DNA of 64,000 bases from an uncultured Psychrobacter sp. (GTDB lineage: Bacteria; Pseudomonadota; Gammaproteobacteria; Pseudomonadales; Moraxellaceae), in assembly GCF_947488565.1 (NCBI RefSeq), contig NZ_CANKZC010000003.1, positions 248,001 to 312,000 on the forward strand, in the 5' to 3' direction. Below the pieces are notes generated by a model. That model searched no databases, had not been told where the DNA came from, and was given only the letters and a program-made list of their open reading frames with translations. Positions 15,849 to 25,704 of the stretch are shown in pieces. The translations under genes and the position numbers were made by a program. Numbering within the stretch: the stretch's first letter is position 1; each line of letters opens with the position of its first letter.

Positions 15849-17288
15849 TCAAACCATTGTACCCCAATGACCCTGCAACTCTTGCGCCAACCTATAAGCT
15901 TCATGGTCATTCATACCAGTAATAAAATCTAAAATATTTAGAATGTTATGATAAATATCCTCTGTTAGTAGGCGTCTGTTTTCATCAAGGTGGGGCTGTA
16001 ACAAGCTCAATAGGCGTTGCTGCTCAAAAGGTTTTGATGCGCTTGTATGTGCCATCCATGCCAATGGCATAAATGAGTCAAGTAGACGATGTAAGCATTG
16101 GTTCGCCATAAGCTCCATGCGCACTTTACTTGGATGATTAAATATCTGTTCGCGTGCTAATTGCTTGGCTTGATTGATACCATTTTGCACACTTGCATCA
16201 CAATGCGCAAATAAACTGCCATTGAGGGTTCCAGCTAGCAACTTATCACTATTTACCACAAAAGCATCGGTCACAGTATTGACCAAGCGCATCATTGCGC
16301 GTGCTCGCAGTGAAGCTAGGCTCTGTCGCACAGAGAGATGGGCAGGCAAATCAATACGACTAGGACGCTCGCCAATCAACTCATAAAATATCGTCGCCAC
16401 CTCATGATAGGTGAGCATATTTAAATTGATTCCATCCTCTAAATCTATAAGCGCATAGCAGATATCGTCTGCCGCTTCCAGCAGATAAGCCAGCGGATGA
16501 CGAGAAAAACCATCGTGCTGCTCTGAGCGTGGCAATTGCAAACAGTCCGCCAACTGCTCCAACTGTGCAGCTTCACTATAAAAACAGCCAAATTTTTGTA
16601 TTTTAGGGGCGTTTTGATCAGCGCTCTGATGCTGGTTGTTTATTGGAGTGCTATTTAGCGGATTGCTATGCGTCGCTAACCACGGGTATTTCATAAAAGC
16701 GCCCAATGTCGCGCAAGTCAGACGCATACCGCCCAGGTCAGGATGGTGCTCATTACGGACCAATAGGCGAAATCCTTGCGCATTGCCTTCATAAGCAAAC
16801 AGATCAAGACGCTCATCGTTGCTGATATTCTGCAAGATGGTTTGGCGATCAGAATGCATAAACCAATCACAAATGGCGTACTCACCAGCGTGACCAAAAG
16901 GGGGATTACCAATATCATGAGCAAGGCAGGCTGCTTGGACGATGACGCCTACATCTGATGGCGTGACACCTGCAGGTAGGCCATTGCTTAATTTATCATG
17001 AAGCTTTTCTGCTGCCATGATTCCTAGCGAGCGCCCAATACAAGACACTTCTAAAGAGTGAGTCAGGCGTGTATGAATGCCTAGCTGATTGGTTAATGGG
17101 TGGACTTGGGTCTTTTGATTGAGCTGGCGAAAGGAGTGTGAGAACACCAAGCGATCATAGTCTTTATGAAAGGAGGAGCGAGCACTGTCTTGGATAGGGG
17201 CTGGTTTTATACTACCTAGACGCTGTGCGGTAAATAATCGCGCCCAATGATCGGCTGGGGTGGTAAGCTTATTAAAATGAGCAGGCAT
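15849..17288 (-). CDS. dgt: Deoxyguanosinetriphosphate triphosphohydrolase (dGTPase)
   Basis: The 479-residue protein is an HD-domain dNTPase. It has RLTHSLEVS with His77, LAHDIGNPPFGHAGE with His124-Asp125, and a C-terminal metal Asp region in YLLEAADDICYALIDLEDG. It hydrolyses dGTP to deoxyguanosine and triphosphate in the cytoplasm and so shapes the dNTP pool. An Asn/Gln-rich insert near residues 205-225 interrupts the domain and is probably a loop. GGAA lies before the ATG. A TetR gene follows on the same strand. Confidence 0.9.
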   Translation of the reverse strand: MPAHFNKLTTPADHWARLFTAQRLGSIKPAPIQDSARSSFHKDYDRLVFSHSFRQLNQKTQVHPLTNQLGIHTRLTHSLEVSCIGRSLGIMAAEKLHDKLSNGLPAGVTPSDVGVIVQAACLAHDIGNPPFGHAGEYAICDWFMHSDRQTILQNISNDERLDLFAYEGNAQGFRLLVRNEHHPDLGGMRLTCATLGAFMKYPWLATHSNPLNSTPINNQHQSADQNAPKIQKFGCFYSEAAQLEQLADCLQLPRSEQHDGFSRHPLAYLLEAADDICYALIDLEDGINLNMLTYHEVATIFYELIGERPSRIDLPAHLSVRQSLASLRARAMMRLVNTVTDAFVVNSDKLLAGTLNGSLFAHCDASVQNGINQAKQLAREQIFNHPSKVRMELMANQCLHRLLDSFMPLAWMAHTSASKPFEQQRLLSLLQPHLDENRRLLTEDIYHNILNILDFITGMNDHEAYRLAQELQGHWGTMV

Positions 17289-17391
17289 GATTTATATTCC
17301 ATTATTATTGTCATTAACATTATCGTCTTTTGAGATACGCTTTATAAAAATATACGATGTATTTTGATATCCGTTAAATCAGTATAATAAA

Positions 17392-17417
17392 AAAAGCCAG
17401 CGCGAAGGCTGACTTTT
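17392..17417 (-). terminator. Probable intrinsic terminator after ychF
   Basis: On the minus strand AAAAGTCAGC pairs with GCTGGCTTTT (one mismatch) around a short CTTCGC loop and is followed by a T run. It lies about 65 bases past the ychF stop. Confidence 0.6.
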
Positions 17418-17481
17418 GGTTGTACTATGCTAAGACTGTGTAAGTCAGCAAACAGGCAAAATGCTTATACTGTTGGGATAC

Positions 17482-18573
17482 TTAGACGTTAAAGCGGAAA
17501 TGCATGACGTCGCCATCTTGTACAATGTAGGTTTTGCCTTCTAGGCGTGATTTACCAGCGGCAGCAGCCCCTTTTTCGCCGTTGTATTCGATAAAATCAT
17601 CATAAGCGATGACCTCAGCGCGGATAAAACCACGCTCAAAATCAGTATGAATCACGCCCGCCGCTTGCGGCGCTGTTGCACCAATAGCGACAGTCCAAGC
17701 ACGCACCTCTTTAACGCCAGCGGTAAAGTAAGTCTGCATATCAAGTAAGTCATAACCACCGCGAATCACTTGATCCAAACCTGCCTCTTCCATGCCCATA
17801 TCTTCTAAGAAGTCTTTTTTGTCATCTTCATCCAGTTGCGCGATTTCAGATTCGATTTGGTTGCATAAGGCGATTACGATAGAGTCTTCACCCGTGGCAT
17901 AGTCGCGCACAGCATCGAGATAAGGGTTATTTTCAAAACCATCCTCAGCCACGTTAGCAATATACATAGTAGGCTTTAAGGTAATCAGACCATAACTTCT
18001 GATCAGTTTTTTCTCATCGCTATCTAATCCTGCTGCGCGCGCCGCTTTACCTTCAGCTAAGAGCGGCTCGATTTTTTTGAACACATCGAGCATGGCTGAT
18101 GCATCTTTATCACCGCCTTTGGCTTTTTTGGTTAAGTTAAAAATCGCGCGCTCAACCGCGTCTAAATCAGCAAGTGCCAACTCTGTATTGATGGTTTCGA
18201 TATCATCAATTGGGCTGATGCGGCCATCGACATGCACCACATTGTCATCATCAAAGCAGCGTACCACGTGGGCAATGGCATCGGTTTCACGGATATTGGC
18301 CAAAAACTGGTTGCCCATACCTTCACCTTTTGAGGCGCCAGCGACCAAGCCTGCGATATCGACGAATTCCATCGTTGTTGGCAAGACGCGCTCAGGATTG
18401 ACGATATCAGCCAGCTTCTTTAAACGTGGATCTGGCACTGGCACGATACCAGTATTGGGATCTTTGGTACAAAACGGGAAGTTTTCAGCGGCGATTCCCG
18501 CTTTGGTTAAGGCATTAAATAAAGTGGACTTGCCTACGTTTGGTAGGCCGACGATGCCGCAGTTAAAACCCAT
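17482..18573 (-). CDS. ychF: Redox-regulated ATPase YchF
   Basis: This 363-residue protein is an Obg-family P-loop protein: G1 GLPNVGKST at 9-17, switch region through [23 protein letters not shown], and NVAE in place of the NKxD specificity motif, which is why YchF prefers ATP over GTP. A coiled coil and a C-terminal TGS domain (ending [15 protein letters not shown]) complete the usual layout. The family binds ribosomes and affects translation and stress responses. GAGAG precedes the ATG. Confidence 0.95.
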   Translation of the reverse strand: MGFNCGIVGLPNVGKSTLFNALTKAGIAAENFPFCTKDPNTGIVPVPDPRLKKLADIVNPERVLPTTMEFVDIAGLVAGASKGEGMGNQFLANIRETDAIAHVVRCFDDDNVVHVDGRISPIDDIETINTELALADLDAVERAIFNLTKKAKGGDKDASAMLDVFKKIEPLLAEGKAARAAGLDSDEKKLIRSYGLITLKPTMYIANVAEDGFENNPYLDAVRDYATGEDSIVIALCNQIESEIAQLDEDDKKDFLEDMGMEEAGLDQVIRGGYDLLDMQTYFTAGVKEVRAWTVAIGATAPQAAGVIHTDFERGFIRAEVIAYDDFIEYNGEKGAAAAGKSRLEGKTYIVQDGDVMHFRFNV

Positions 18574-18710
18574 AGTAATCTCTCAATCATTTAATATATT
18601 GTGGAACAAAAATTGGCGCTATTGTAGCAAAGTTTAGCTGTTAGCGGGCGTATAGATATGCTAATTTCATAGTAAGGCATTAGTAAATAGTGCAGGACTG
18701 AGGCAAAAAC

Positions 18711-19106
18711 ATGAGTAGCTTAAGTGATAGAGAACTGGTATGGATGGCGTTGTCAGACTTGTTCGTCGACCATCATATCAATCATGAGCAAATAGCCAAT
18801 CAAGTGGCTCATTTGACCATCAGCGAAGTAGAGCAAATCTTATTTCATGAAGTCGCCCCTGTTTGTATGAGCAATTTACTGATGCCCACACCGACTGTCT
18901 GCGAAAAATTTAGTGAGAATTACGTCCTCTCTAGCATGCAGCAGCATTTGGCCAAAATGCAATCCAATGGATTTTATCATCGTAAGGTCTTATTAAAGGC
19001 AAAGTTTTACAAGGTTTTTTTGAAGCAAGATTGGTTAAAGCTAATGGCCAGAATGCGCCGAGCACAAAAAAAGCAAGCAAACGAATTACAAAATTTTGAC
19101 TTTTAA
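18711..19106 (+). CDS. Small conserved protein resembling DUF7079
   Basis: The 131-residue product begins LSDRELVWMALSDLFVDHHI and continues VEQILFHEVAPVCMSNLLMP, which resembles the DUF7079 family of small proteins of unknown function. It is soluble, mostly alpha-helical, with a very basic C-terminal part (FYHRKVLLKAKFYK, RMRRAQKKQ). It is divergent from ychF and convergent with the next gene, so context gives no role. Confidence 0.6.
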   Translation: MSSLSDRELVWMALSDLFVDHHINHEQIANQVAHLTISEVEQILFHEVAPVCMSNLLMPTPTVCEKFSENYVLSSMQQHLAKMQSNGFYHRKVLLKAKFYKVFLKQDWLKLMARMRRAQKKQANELQNFDF

Positions 19107-19115
19107 GGTTAAGGC

Positions 19116-19943
19116 TTATTCTTTAGTTTCAACCACTCCAATTATCACCCCCATCTCTTTTTTGTCGTGCTTATCAATACTGGGCGCATATAATGCTGAA
19201 GCAACACCGCCATCTAAAAACAGCGCATTTGGACAGTTTAAGTTATCCTTAAATAAGGATGCAAACTGATAAAATGTCACAGGCTCATCGCTATTGACGA
19301 GCTGTATGCTGTTATCCCTACAAACGCCTGCACCATTACGAAACTTACGTGAGCTACTATCAGGGTTAAACTGTGGATGTATCTCATCATTGATGACCAA
19401 CATTGGGCCTGATTGGGTGGCGTACCAAGGATCGGCTTCGCCACTGTTAAGCTGCTCAGCTAAAGCATGACTTTCAGTGATTTGCACATTGCCAGAGGTA
19501 TCCCACCACATAACCCCATTGGGTAATAAATGAAAATTACCGCCGCCCTCGTTTAGGTTTAAGGCACGAATCTCATCACCTTCAATGACCGTGTAACCAA
19601 TCGGCGCGTAACGCTCATTGTACATACCTGCATTCATAGCAAAAACTAAGTTCTGTTTCTTTGGCAGCGTATTTAATAAATTAGCAAAAGTAAGTAATGG
19701 TTTTAAGCCATCAGGTTGTTGCCAAAACAGCTGTAGAGAGTAGCGTTCACTATTTAGTATCTCAGCATTGATGCGACAGGTACTATAAGTAAAGGGTGAA
19801 TCTTGCGACTGGCATGACCAGCTTTGCATGCCAGTATTAGATTTGTGAGCATCTATCGGCTGGCAGGCGCTAATACTTAACGTGAGCAGAGTCAACGGTA
19901 AGGCAAACACAAAGCTTGATATCAATCCGCTATCTTTTGTCAT
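19116..19943 (-). CDS. Phosphodiester glycosidase-like lipoprotein (NAGPA/DUF2233 domain)
   Basis: The 275-residue product has a hydrophobic N-terminus ending ISAC near residue 27, a lipobox. The rest matches the NAGPA domain: FAMNAGMYNERYAPIGY, GGGNFHLLPNGVMWW, ATQSGPMLV, RNGAGVCRD and LFLDGGVASALYAP. Related proteins act on phosphodiester-linked sugars such as N-acetylglucosamine-1-phosphodiesters. The natural substrate here is unknown; the lipid anchor puts it in the envelope. No strong ribosome-binding site is seen. The gene starts 35 bases past the end of the next upstream gene on the same strand, so cotranscription is possible. Confidence 0.78.
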   Translation of the reverse strand: MTKDSGLISSFVFALPLTLLTLSISACQPIDAHKSNTGMQSWSCQSQDSPFTYSTCRINAEILNSERYSLQLFWQQPDGLKPLLTFANLLNTLPKKQNLVFAMNAGMYNERYAPIGYTVIEGDEIRALNLNEGGGNFHLLPNGVMWWDTSGNVQITESHALAEQLNSGEADPWYATQSGPMLVINDEIHPQFNPDSSSRKFRNGAGVCRDNSIQLVNSDEPVTFYQFASLFKDNLNCPNALFLDGGVASALYAPSIDKHDKKEMGVIIGVVETKE

Positions 19944-19978
19944 ATCAATAATAATAGCTCAGCCCCTATAAACTATTT

Positions 19979-21784
19979 TTAATGATTAGTGGATGGAAGG
20001 TCGCGAAAGGTGTTGTTTACATTACCAATTAGTTGACCGCCATCGACTTCATCATATTCTGGGCTATTAACAGTTTTTTCTGTAGGGGCGCTGGTCTCTT
20101 TACCTTTATCACGCGAGTCTTTGTTATAAGCAATCAGCGCATCGTTGTTGGCTAAAAAGCTATTAGGGTTTGCCATGACCCACATCTGGTTAAAGACATC
20201 AGCACGAGCGCTTTGATCAAGTAGCGCCCCCTTATCTGTAAAGTAAAAGTACTTCGATAGTAGCTTAATTTGACCATCATCTAGGCGACGTGCAATATGA
20301 TAAGGCTGCAATTGGCTTGGGTGCTCAAGACCAACTGCCCCGACGATACTGGCAAGCGATTTGAGTGTGTTTTTATGAAAGCTTGCAACGCGCTCAGCTT
20401 TGCTTGGCACATCGAGCGCTTTTTGACGATACGGATCTTGGGTTGCAACCCCTGTTGGACAAGTATTGGTATGACAAGAGCGCGACTGAATACAGCCAAC
20501 CGCAAACATAAAGCCACGCGCAGAGTTACACCAATCGGCGCCTAGCGCGATTAGACGAGCAATATCGAAACCTGTCACAATCTTGCCACTGACGCCAAGC
20601 TTAACCTTGTCACGGACGCCAGCCCCAACTAAGGTGTTATGTACCAATAAAAACCCTTCAACCATTGGCATGCCGACATTGTCCATAAACTCAACGGGTG
20701 CTGCGCCCGTACCACCTTCTGCACCATCAATCACGATAAAATCAGGGTAATTGTCCATCTCTATCATGGCTTTGACAATCGCCATAAACTGCCACGGCTG
20801 ACCAATACACAGCTTAAAGCCCACAGGCTTACCACCGGACAGCTCGCGTAGCTTTTGCCAAAAAGTCACCAGCTCGCGCGGGGTACTAAAGGCAGTATGC
20901 GAGGAGGGCGATACACAGTCTTGACCAGTAGGGACTTGACGCGTATCTGCAATCTCTTGAGTGATTTTTTCGCTTGGTAGCACGCCACCTTTACCTGGTT
21001 TTGCGCCCTGTGATAGTTTGATTTCAATCATTTTTACTTGTGGGTCGACCGCTTTTTCGGCAAAGGACTGTGGGTCGAAGTCGCCATTTTCATCACGGCA
21101 ACCAAAATAACCCGTACCAATCTCCCAAATCAGGTCCCCACCGAATTTACGGTGATAAGGACTGATTGCGCCCTCGCCCGTATCGTGGGTAAAGCCGCCC
21201 ATCTTCGCGCCTTGGTTGAGCGCCATAATGGCATTGGCAGACAAGCTTCCAAAGCTCATCGCCGAGATGTTAAACACCGACATATCATGCGGCTGGGTGC
21301 AATGCTCGCCACCGACGATGATACGAAAGTCTTTATTTTTTATAGGTGCGCTAATCGCTGATTGCAAAAACCACTCTTTACCATGCGCGTACAAATCATC
21401 GAGCGTTCCAAAAGCATTGGTGTCACTGACCCCTTTTGCCCGCTGATAGACCAACGCCCGCTGTTGACGTGAAAACGGTACTTGTTCTTTATCGTCCTCA
21501 AGCAAATACTGACGAATCTCAGGGCGAAAATCCTCTAGTACGTAACGAATATGACCTGCGACAGGGTAGTTGTTTAGGATGGAATGCTTGGTTTGAATTA
21601 GATCATAAATACCTAAACCTACTGCCAAGCCACCAATAACAATCAACCACCAGTTGATTAGTAATAGCCCTGCCAAAAAAATTAAAATAGAGGCACCAAA
21701 GGTACTATAGCGTAGTAGCAGTCCTGTGATGTAAGGGCGACTGTGTTTGGGTTCAGGATTTAGATTGGTACGAGATTGGGGCAT
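19979..21784 (-). CDS. FMN-binding glutamate synthase-like protein, membrane-anchored
   Basis: The 601-residue product has two hydrophobic segments near residues 25-65, then a TIM-barrel domain like the FMN-binding part of glutamate synthase large subunit: MSFGSLSANAIMALNQGA, GEGAISPYH, KLSQGAKPGKGGVLP, DGAEGGTGAAP, and a Cys cluster in SRSCHTNTCPTGVATQDP that corresponds to the [3Fe-4S] ligands. It lacks the amidotransferase and GXGXG domains, and no gltD lies nearby. Proteins of this shape are annotated as glutamate synthase domain 2 proteins with no settled reaction. It probably acts as a flavin/Fe-S oxidoreductase at the inner membrane. Confidence 0.75.
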   Translation of the reverse strand: MPQSRTNLNPEPKHSRPYITGLLLRYSTFGASILIFLAGLLLINWWLIVIGGLAVGLGIYDLIQTKHSILNNYPVAGHIRYVLEDFRPEIRQYLLEDDKEQVPFSRQQRALVYQRAKGVSDTNAFGTLDDLYAHGKEWFLQSAISAPIKNKDFRIIVGGEHCTQPHDMSVFNISAMSFGSLSANAIMALNQGAKMGGFTHDTGEGAISPYHRKFGGDLIWEIGTGYFGCRDENGDFDPQSFAEKAVDPQVKMIEIKLSQGAKPGKGGVLPSEKITQEIADTRQVPTGQDCVSPSSHTAFSTPRELVTFWQKLRELSGGKPVGFKLCIGQPWQFMAIVKAMIEMDNYPDFIVIDGAEGGTGAAPVEFMDNVGMPMVEGFLLVHNTLVGAGVRDKVKLGVSGKIVTGFDIARLIALGADWCNSARGFMFAVGCIQSRSCHTNTCPTGVATQDPYRQKALDVPSKAERVASFHKNTLKSLASIVGAVGLEHPSQLQPYHIARRLDDGQIKLLSKYFYFTDKGALLDQSARADVFNQMWVMANPNSFLANNDALIAYNKDSRDKGKETSAPTEKTVNSPEYDEVDGGQLIGNVNNTFRDLPSTNH

Positions 21785-22016
21785 AGCGAGGCTCGGCAGT
21801 AATACGTAAAGATTAAAAAGGCGATAATAAGTTGATATATGAACACACAGCAGTCTTTTATAAATAAGAAAGCCAGACTGACGTCTTGATCAATAATAGG
21901 CATAAATTTGACGGGTATATCATACACTTATGATAACACTACAACGGTATCATTGAGTAACAACTTCTTGTGGAGTTTTTCTCTAAATATGCTTTAAGGC
22001 TTAGTCAGTCGGACTC

Positions 22017-22844
22017 TTAAACCCCACCACCAATCCGCTCCGCCAATGCCTGCAATTTTGGCACTATCATCGCGGCATAGTCATCTGCTTCCCAGTTGGC
22101 ACTTGGCACGCTGGCATTGAGCGAATACGCATATTGCCCAGTGGCGACATCAAACACCCCAACCGCGACTGCTAATATGTCAGTAGAAAACTCTCCATCA
22201 GACACAGTATAGCCATACTTTTCATAATGCTCCGCTGCGCTGGCTAGGGTGCTTTGCGCATGGTTATAATCTTCGACAGACAAATTCTCTTGCAGATTGC
22301 TAATGATAACCGCCTGTCTTTCTTGTGAGCTTGCCGCATAAAAAGCTCGTCCAATGGCGGTGCGTGCGATGGGTACGGCTGAGCCAACTTGTAAATTGAC
22401 CGATAGGCGAGCAGGGCTGCGGCAGCAGGCAAGATAACGCATTTCGCCTGCAACCTCTGTGGCTAAGTTCACTGACACTTCGTTTTGTGTTGCAAACTGA
22501 CGTAGCAAAGGTTCAGCAAATGCGACCACATCATGACGACTCCAAGCAGTCGCGCTTAATCGCACCGCGCTACTGCCCAACTCATACTGACCGTGGGCGG
22601 AGATACGTAAAAATCCAAGCGTGGTTAAAGTGTAAATTAACCGAGTGATGGTCGCTTTTGGCAATGCCGTCATTTGACACAATTGCTGATGACTTAACTG
22701 CTCTTGCTGTTCAAAGGCAGCGAGTATAGACAAGCCGCGCCCAAGCGCCGTGACAAACTGCCTGTCTTCTTCCTCTTTGCTCTGAATAAGAGCACTATTT
22801 ATCCGTTCTAATAAAGGCTTAGGTTCTGGCAGGTTTTTTGTCAT
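22017..22844 (-). CDS. IclR family regulator, likely of glutaryl-CoA dehydrogenase
   Basis: The 275-residue product has an N-terminal winged helix (about residues 30-90: ALGRGLSILAAFEQQEQLSHQQLCQMTALPKATITRLIYTL split over several helices) and the IclR effector domain with AVPIARTAIGRAFYAAS and VSDGEFSTDILAVAVGVF. It resembles the PcaR/PcaU/PobR branch, which often activates aromatic or acid catabolism. It is divergent from gcdH, and the 201-base gap holds a clear palindromic site, so it probably controls gcdH and itself. Effector unknown, perhaps glutarate or glutaryl-CoA (inference). Confidence 0.85.
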   Translation of the reverse strand: MTKNLPEPKPLLERINSALIQSKEEEDRQFVTALGRGLSILAAFEQQEQLSHQQLCQMTALPKATITRLIYTLTTLGFLRISAHGQYELGSSAVRLSATAWSRHDVVAFAEPLLRQFATQNEVSVNLATEVAGEMRYLACCRSPARLSVNLQVGSAVPIARTAIGRAFYAASSQERQAVIISNLQENLSVEDYNHAQSTLASAAEHYEKYGYTVSDGEFSTDILAVAVGVFDVATGQYAYSLNASVPSANWEADDYAAMIVPKLQALAERIGGGV

Positions 22845-22911
22845 TTTTTGACCATATATATTTAAAAGGGTTTACAAGAAGGATAAATTTTGCTTAAATA
22901 GTTTTACATTA

Positions 22912-22946
22912 TGAAACTAAGTTTCACATAGTGGAACTAAGTTGTC
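22912..22946. promoter_or_regulatory. Candidate IclR-type operator (two sites)
   Basis: A perfect 15-base palindrome, TGAAACTAAGTTTCA at 22912-22926, is followed 20 bases later by the related TGGAACTAAGTTGTC at 22932-22946. The spacing of two helical turns and the TGGAA-type half-sites fit binding by an IclR dimer pair. It lies between the divergent IclR gene and gcdH. Confidence 0.6.
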
Positions 22947-23045
22947 AAACAAAATTTGCTTGTCACTTAACTGATCATATAAATAGCTTTGATGAAAAGC
23001 TAATGAACTGTTTTTTACAAGCCGTCTTAAGTAAAGGAGTACGAC

Positions 23046-24248
23046 ATGTCAGCACCTACCAACCTACGAACGAATGCCAGCCCAAGTTTTGATTGGGAAG
23101 ACCCTTTTTTACTGCGTGATCAGCTTACTGACGAAGAGCGTATGGTCAGTGAAAGCTCGCGTCAGTTTTTTCAAAAAGAGTTGATGCCTGGTATTTTAGA
23201 GGCCAATCGCAACGAAAACTTTGATCGTAATATCATGCGACAAATGGGTGAGATGGGCCTGCTTGGGGTGACTATTGAAGGCTATGGCTGTGCTGGTTTG
23301 TCAAGTGTGGCTTATGGTCTTATTGCCAAAGAAGTTGAAGCAGTAGACTCGGGTTACCGCTCTGCGATGAGTGTCCAATCAAGCCTAGTGATGCATCCTA
23401 TCCATGAGTATGGTACTGAAGAGCAAAGAGAGAAGTATCTACCTAAGCTTGCAACTGGTGAGTATATCGGCTGCTTTGGTTTGACCGAGCCTGATTCAGG
23501 ATCAGACCCTGCGTCTATGTCAACTCGTGCGCGTGCTGTTGATGGTGGTTATGAGCTAACTGGTAATAAGATGTGGATTACCAACAGTCCTATCGCTGAT
23601 GTGTTTGTCGTTTGGGCGAAGGATGATGAAGACAAGATTCGTGGTTTTATCTTAGATAAAGGTATGAAAGGTCTATCAGCACCGAAGATTGAAGGTAAGT
23701 TTTCACTACGGGCGTCAGTGACTGGCGAGATTGTCATGGACAAAGTCTTTGTTCCAGAAGCCAATGCTTTTCCAGATATCCGCGGACTTAAAGGGCCATT
23801 TGGTTGCTTGAATAAAGCGCGTTACGGCATCGCATGGGGCGCTATGGGCGCTGCTGAATTTTGCTGGAAAGCTGCGCGTCAGTACACGCTTGATCGTAAA
23901 CAGTTTGGCCGTCCATTAGCTGCGACGCAGCTGGTACAGCTAAAGCTTGCAAACATGCAAACTGAGATTGCTCTTGGTTTACAAGCGGCGCTACGAGTCG
24001 GTCGTTTGATGGATGAGCACAATGCAGCGCCTGAGATGATATCGCTCATTAAGCGCAACAATTGCGGTAAGGCACTCGATATCGCTCGTGTTTCTCGTGA
24101 TATGCATGGTGGTAATGGTATCTCTGATGAGTTTCATATCATTCGCCACGTGATGAACCTAGAAGCGGTGAACACATATGAAGGTACGCACGATATTCAT
24201 GCCCTGATCTTAGGACGCGCGCAAACAGGTATTCAAGCATTTTATTAA
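23046..24248 (+). CDS. gcdH: Glutaryl-CoA dehydrogenase
   Basis: The 400-residue acyl-CoA dehydrogenase opens [18 protein letters not shown], the usual start of the glutaryl-CoA branch. It has [27 protein letters not shown], and the catalytic base Glu379 in [16 protein letters not shown]. It oxidises and decarboxylates glutaryl-CoA to crotonyl-CoA with FAD, passing electrons to ETF. AAGGAG lies before the ATG. A CaiB/BaiF CoA-transferase that could supply glutaryl-CoA follows 199 bases downstream. It is the last dedicated step of lysine, tryptophan or glutarate breakdown before beta-oxidation. Confidence 0.93.
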   Translation: MSAPTNLRTNASPSFDWEDPFLLRDQLTDEERMVSESSRQFFQKELMPGILEANRNENFDRNIMRQMGEMGLLGVTIEGYGCAGLSSVAYGLIAKEVEAVDSGYRSAMSVQSSLVMHPIHEYGTEEQREKYLPKLATGEYIGCFGLTEPDSGSDPASMSTRARAVDGGYELTGNKMWITNSPIADVFVVWAKDDEDKIRGFILDKGMKGLSAPKIEGKFSLRASVTGEIVMDKVFVPEANAFPDIRGLKGPFGCLNKARYGIAWGAMGAAEFCWKAARQYTLDRKQFGRPLAATQLVQLKLANMQTEIALGLQAALRVGRLMDEHNAAPEMISLIKRNNCGKALDIARVSRDMHGGNGISDEFHIIRHVMNLEAVNTYEGTHDIHALILGRAQTGIQAFY

Positions 24249-24447
24249 TCTAAAGTATTTAAGAATGTTTGATTAAATTATTATCCAAGTATAGATGTTT
24301 AACGACTAACGTACGTTACTGTTTAGCCTTTAATACAGCGCTTAACATTAGCGTGCGTTTTTTTATAAGTTGAAATAACAAAGTAGCAAGATATAAGCAC
24401 TTAGAATAATAAACGTCTCAATACTTCTAAAAAGGTAAGGGAATATC

Positions 24448-25686
24448 ATGAATACAACATCACAACCTTCTGATGCACAGTTAAATAATAGTGACACTGT
24501 AGAAGGGGCGTTATACGGCATCAAAGTTCTTGACCTATCAAGGGTATTGGCTGGTCCATCCTGCACACAAGTACTAGCGGATCTTGGCGCAGAAGTCATC
24601 AAAGTTGAGCGTCCTCATATCGGTGATGAAACGCGTCACTGGGCGCCGCCCAAGTTTAGCGATGACACGTCTGCCTATTACGCGACTATTAACCGTAATA
24701 AAAAATCGCTTACGGTCGATATCACCACCCCAGCCGGACAGACTATTATCAAGCAACTTATCGCTGATAGTGACATTGTGGTAGAGAACTTTAAGGTCGG
24801 TGGTCTCAAAAAATATGGCCTAGACTATGAGAGTCTCAAACAGGACAATCCGCGTTTAATTTATGCGTCATTGACAGGGTTCGGTCAGACAGGGCCAGAT
24901 GCCAAGCGCCCAGGTTATGATTATATTATTCAAGGCTTGTCGGGGCTGATGAGTATTACTGGTCCTAGCGATGGTGAACCCCATAAGGTCGGCGTCGCAG
25001 TCGTCGATTTGTTTGCAGGCTTGCAGCTGACCATTGGTATCCAGGCGGCACTGTTGGCGCGTCAACGTACAGGCCTTGGACAACACGTCGATGTGGCATT
25101 GTTAGACAGTGCGCTGGCTATGCTGGCGAACGTCGGTATGAATCATTTGGCATCAGATAAAGTGCCACCAAGACTGGGTAATCAGCATCCAAACATTGTG
25201 CCTTATCAGGTATTTGCCGCTCAAGGTGAAGAGCATTTCATATTAGCCTGTGGTAATGACAGTCAGTTTGCCAGACTTTGTGACGTGCTAGGCGTAGATT
25301 GGCATACGGACAGTCGCTTTATGACCAATCCTGCCCGAGTTGCAGAGCGTGAGCTGTTATGCGATGCGCTGGTCAAGAAGTTTGCCGAGCATCCGCGTGC
25401 GTACTGGTTAGAGGCATTAGATCAGGCAGGTATTCCGTGCGGGGCTATTCATAATATCGCCGAAGCACTAGCAATGCCGCAAGCGCAGGCGCGTGAGATG
25501 ATTGTTGATTTCGCTGCGCAAGGCAGTCCAGTAAAAGCACTCGGCAGCCCTATTAAGCTCTCAGGGTCTCCCGTTACTTATCGTACGCCGCCACCAAAAT
25601 TAAGCGAGCATACCGACAGTACGCTTGCAGATTTTGGTTATGATAGCGAGATGATCGCCAAGCTTAGAGCCGATGGGATTGTTTAG
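24448..25686 (+). CDS. CaiB/BaiF family CoA-transferase, probable glutarate CoA-transferase
   Basis: The 412-residue product is a class III CoA-transferase: GIKVLDLSRVLAGPSCTQVL, LGAEVIKVERP, RPGYDYIIQGLSGLMSITG, and the catalytic Asp187 in VAVVDLFAGLQ. These enzymes move CoA between acids through a glutamyl or aspartyl-CoA anhydride. Its position after gcdH suggests succinyl-CoA:glutarate CoA-transferase activity (inference from context, as in human SUGCT). It is convergent with the second IclR gene. Confidence 0.82.
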   Translation: MNTTSQPSDAQLNNSDTVEGALYGIKVLDLSRVLAGPSCTQVLADLGAEVIKVERPHIGDETRHWAPPKFSDDTSAYYATINRNKKSLTVDITTPAGQTIIKQLIADSDIVVENFKVGGLKKYGLDYESLKQDNPRLIYASLTGFGQTGPDAKRPGYDYIIQGLSGLMSITGPSDGEPHKVGVAVVDLFAGLQLTIGIQAALLARQRTGLGQHVDVALLDSALAMLANVGMNHLASDKVPPRLGNQHPNIVPYQVFAAQGEEHFILACGNDSQFARLCDVLGVDWHTDSRFMTNPARVAERELLCDALVKKFAEHPRAYWLEALDQAGIPCGAIHNIAEALAMPQAQAREMIVDFAAQGSPVKALGSPIKLSGSPVTYRTPPPKLSEHTDSTLADFGYDSEMIAKLRADGIV

Positions 25687-25704
25687 GTAAAGTGGTCAAC
25701 CAAA

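Noticed and set aside
18077..18637. 186-residue ORF on the plus strand over ychF
   Set aside because: It is antisense to a fully conserved gene and shows no recognisable domain.
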